Shown piece after piece: positions 42,582 through 44,234 of a DNA stretch of 44,234 nt (positions are counted from its first letter, which is position 1; the number at the start of each line of letters is the position of its first letter). The translations under genes and the position numbers were made by a program. The DNA comes from Blastocatellia bacterium AA13. GTDB lineage: Bacteria > Acidobacteriota > Blastocatellia > UBA7656. Under the pieces are notes generated by a model that saw nothing but the letters and a program-made list of their open reading frames with translations, searched no databases and was not told where the DNA came from. Location: the NCBI GenBank assembly GCA_003222245.1, contig QHVH01000040.1, positions 1 through 44,234 on the forward strand, read 5' to 3'.

Positions 42582-42608
42582 AGAGGCGGTCATTGATTGG
42601 CCGCCTCT
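42582..42608. terminator. Hairpin between tRNA-Asn and recombinase remnant
   Basis: AGAGGCGGTCA (42582-42592) pairs with TGGCCGCCTCT (42598-42608), with one wobble pair, around a five-base loop. It overlaps the last codons of the recombinase remnant. The following TTGGCTTTG is only weakly T-rich. It probably ends the tRNA transcript. Confidence 0.45.
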
Positions 42609-43012
42609 TGGCTTTGTGACCTATATGTGACCGGACTTTCGGCCCGCCCACAAATGGCCTCTATAGCCTGTCGTTTTCGCTCGTCTGTCGCGTGAGTGTA
42701 ACGTGCGGACATTTGAATCGTGCTATGACCCAGAATGGCCGCAATCGTAACTGCATCAGCATGCGCATCGGCTAGCCGCGTAGCAGCCGTGTGGCGTAGA
42801 TCGTGAAATCTGAAATCTCCGATCTTAGCTTCTCTGATAGCCCACGCCCACGCGGTCTTGATCCAGCCTATCTGGAATACACGATGCCCGTCTCGCGGCA
42901 TAGACTCTAGGACGAAGCGCGTTGCTTGATTGAGCGGAATCACTCGATCTTTTCCACTCTTCGTGTTAGTCACATAGATCAGCCCACGTTCCAAATCTAC
43001 GTTCTTCCAGCG
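42590..43012 (-). pseudogene. Tyrosine recombinase/integrase remnant
   Basis: The C-terminal catalytic half of a phage-type integrase: RWKNVDLERGLIYVTNTKSGK...P, the His-x-x-Arg box HDLRHTAATRLA, LGHSTIQMSARYTHA with the Tyr nucleophile, and a charged tail. The family-like reading continues upstream of the first start candidate (TTG 42994) to an in-frame TAG at 43013-43015. The N-terminal DNA-binding domain and the first catalytic Arg are missing, so it is very probably inactive. It lies immediately next to tRNA-Asn, the usual place for an element integrase, and ends at a junction with a truncated TPR gene. It marks an old, decayed genomic island. Confidence 0.85.
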
Positions 43013-43053
43013 CTACAGCAGCGTTGGTGCCGGCGCGTGAAATTCTCCCGCAT

Positions 43054-44070
43054 TCAGCTAAATCCGAGTCGCGCCAGATTGTGGAGCGCGGCCTGCAACA
43101 CCTGCTGATCTCCGATCTCCATAGCAAGCCGGCGTGACTCCGCATAATACTCCAACGCCTTCAGGCGATCGCCAAGATGTTCAGACACTAAGCCGAGGTT
43201 GCCGAGCACGCGCGCTTCGCCCTGCTGGTCGCGAAATGCGCGAAAGAGCTCCAGTGCGCGCACGTTGAGCTTGCGCGCCTCCTCGTAATCGCCGCGATCC
43301 AGACTGATATGCGCCAGTGAGCCGACCACGAATGCCTCGCCTTTGAGATCGCCAGCGAGCTGCGAGAATTCACGCGCTTCCTTCAGCGCTGCCTCAGCCT
43401 TCTTTATCCGACGCTCGTTCATGTGAATGATGGCGAGGTTGCCGAGACGACCCGACAGGCCGCGTACATCACCGACCTCACGCGCGATCCCGATCGCGTC
43501 CTCAAGCGCCCGCATTGCGCGCTCGTTGTCCCCGTTGCGCCAGAAGCCTTCGGCAATAATGCCGAGGGTCTCCCCGAGCGTGGTGCGGTCGATGCCGGCT
43601 TCCCTGATGAGACACCATGCCTGCTGCAGAAAGGGCCGTGCTTCATTGATCTTGCCGAGATTCATCAGCCCTCCGGCCTTTGCGGTCAGCGCCTGATGCA
43701 GCATTGCTTTGTCACCGAACGACGTGGCCTCGTTGACCGCAAGGTGAAACGTCGACACGGCCTCGTGAAGCTTGCCGAGATTGCGCAGAGCATTGCCGAA
43801 TTTCATTAGCACCGAAATGCGCGCGTGGGAGTCCGTCAAACCGTCGAGCGCATCGAAATAGCGAACTGCCGCGAGTCCGTGCTGGGACGCGCGGAAGAGC
43901 AGCGATCCCAACGCAGCATTTTTCGAACCCGCAGAAAACCTACCTATGTCGTCGCGCCAGCGATCGAGCAGGTTCGGCGGCGCCGGCAGCGCGGGCGGCC
44001 TGGCGCCCTGCAGTCGTTGCCAAAGCGCGTCGATGAGCCAGTTCGCGTCGCATTGTAAGCGGTTCCCTAG
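43054..44070 (-). pseudogene. TPR-repeat protein, 5'-truncated at IS630-type element
   Basis: An open frame of about 338 codons with no ATG start. It runs without break from the edge of the IS630-type sequence (about 44070) to the stop at 43054. A TTG at 43911 would give 285 residues. At least six TPR units are visible (for example LMKFGNALRNLGKLHEAVSTFHLAV, LGNLAIIHMNERRIKKAEAALKEA, VLGNLGLVSEHLGDRLKALEYYAESRR). The region before the repeats (NWLIDALWQRLQGA, LLDRWRDDI) suggests a larger parent protein, perhaps a regulator or kinase with TPR tail; that is a guess. Its codon usage and GC look richer than its surroundings, in keeping with transfer. Confidence 0.7.
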
Positions 44071-44234
44071 TGTACTGTTTCACAAATAGCTATACAGGTA
44101 ATGCCTGCTTAGCGCGCTGGATTTTGCGCAGTATGTTTTCGCCTTTTGCATTCCAGGTGTAGCGAATCGGATTGAGATTTCGATCCGCTAAGTAGCCAAG
44201 AATTTCATCAGACAGCTCCTTTACATGCTTGAAG
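44068..44234 (-). mobile_element. IS630-type insertion sequence, one end (cut by window edge)
   Basis: The transposase 3' end is followed by about 20 bases up to a CTAG at about 44067-44070. IS630 elements insert at TA, and the TPR frame resumes exactly there. The terminal inverted repeat is probably TAGTGTACTGTTTCACAAA. The other end is outside the window. Confidence 0.65.
44090..44234 (-). CDS. IS630-family transposase, C-terminal fragment
   Basis: The last 47 residues are visible on the minus strand, entering from the window edge: FKHVKELSDEILGYLADRNL, then NPIRYTWNAKGENILRKIQR, then AKQALPV and a stop (44090-44092). The 'I..YL...N..P..Y.WNA....IL.KI.R.K' pattern is characteristic of the C-terminus of IS630/Tc1-mariner-type transposases. 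Whether the element is intact cannot be judged from this window. Confidence 0.8.
   Translation of the reverse strand, partial: FKHVKELSDEILGYLADRNLNPIRYTWNAKGENILRKIQRAKQALPV

Overview
The window looks like a chromosomal segment of an Acidobacteriota bacterium, most likely from the Blastocatellia/Pyrinomonadales side. This is inferred from gene families, not from a marker gene. The families are paired TonB-like proteins with long Gly/Pro linkers, a YCF48-type Asp-box lipoprotein, a lamin-tail/IPT surface protein, small exported proteins of a lineage-restricted look, and a multiheme cytochrome set. Coding density is high and most genes have clear Shine-Dalgarno (SD) sequences.

Layout. 1-0.9 kb: groES-groEL (groEL cut by the window edge) under a consensus sigma-70 promoter and a CIRCE operator. 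0.9-4.3 kb: a phosphate acetyltransferase, an ECF sigma factor with its anti-sigma factor, and a roadblock/LC7 protein. 4.3-11.8 kb: two paralogous TonB-C proteins, a YCF48-like lipoprotein and a 1275-residue LTD/IPT surface protein. 12.3-16.3 kb: class II fructose-1,6-bisphosphatase convergent with aconitase A. 16.6-23.4 kb: a YkgJ-type Cys-cluster protein; a probable minus-strand operon of an AlbA_2/Schlafen-type protein, an L-asparaginase and a class V aminotransferase; a Tat-exported gluconate-dehydrogenase subunit-3 homologue with a small partner; and an HTH protein with a Crp/Fnr regulator. 23.7-29.3 kb: an accessory stretch with a TPR protein overlapping head-to-head with two tandem paralogous small secreted proteins, a beta-propeller protein flanked by a ~94-bp direct repeat, and an exported protein whose Cys-rich tail has shifted into another frame. 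29.3-33.8 kb: YihY, SYLF and glycine-zipper proteins, then phenylacetate-CoA ligase with an enoyl-CoA hydratase.

33.9-42.0 kb is the most notable block: a probable extracellular electron transfer locus. It encodes a decaheme MtrA/DmsE-type cytochrome with an MtrB/PioB-type outer-membrane barrel, a monoheme cytochrome c, a small membrane protein, a three-helix seven-heme NapC/ImcH-like quinol dehydrogenase, and two nonaheme cytochromes, one with a lipobox. That is 36 heme motifs in eight kilobases. Together these would form a route from the quinone pool across the periplasm and outer membrane.

42.4-44.2 kb: tRNA-Asn with its own promoter, followed by mobile debris: a tyrosine-recombinase remnant with an in-frame stop, a 5'-truncated TPR gene, and the 3' end of an IS630-type transposase at the window edge.
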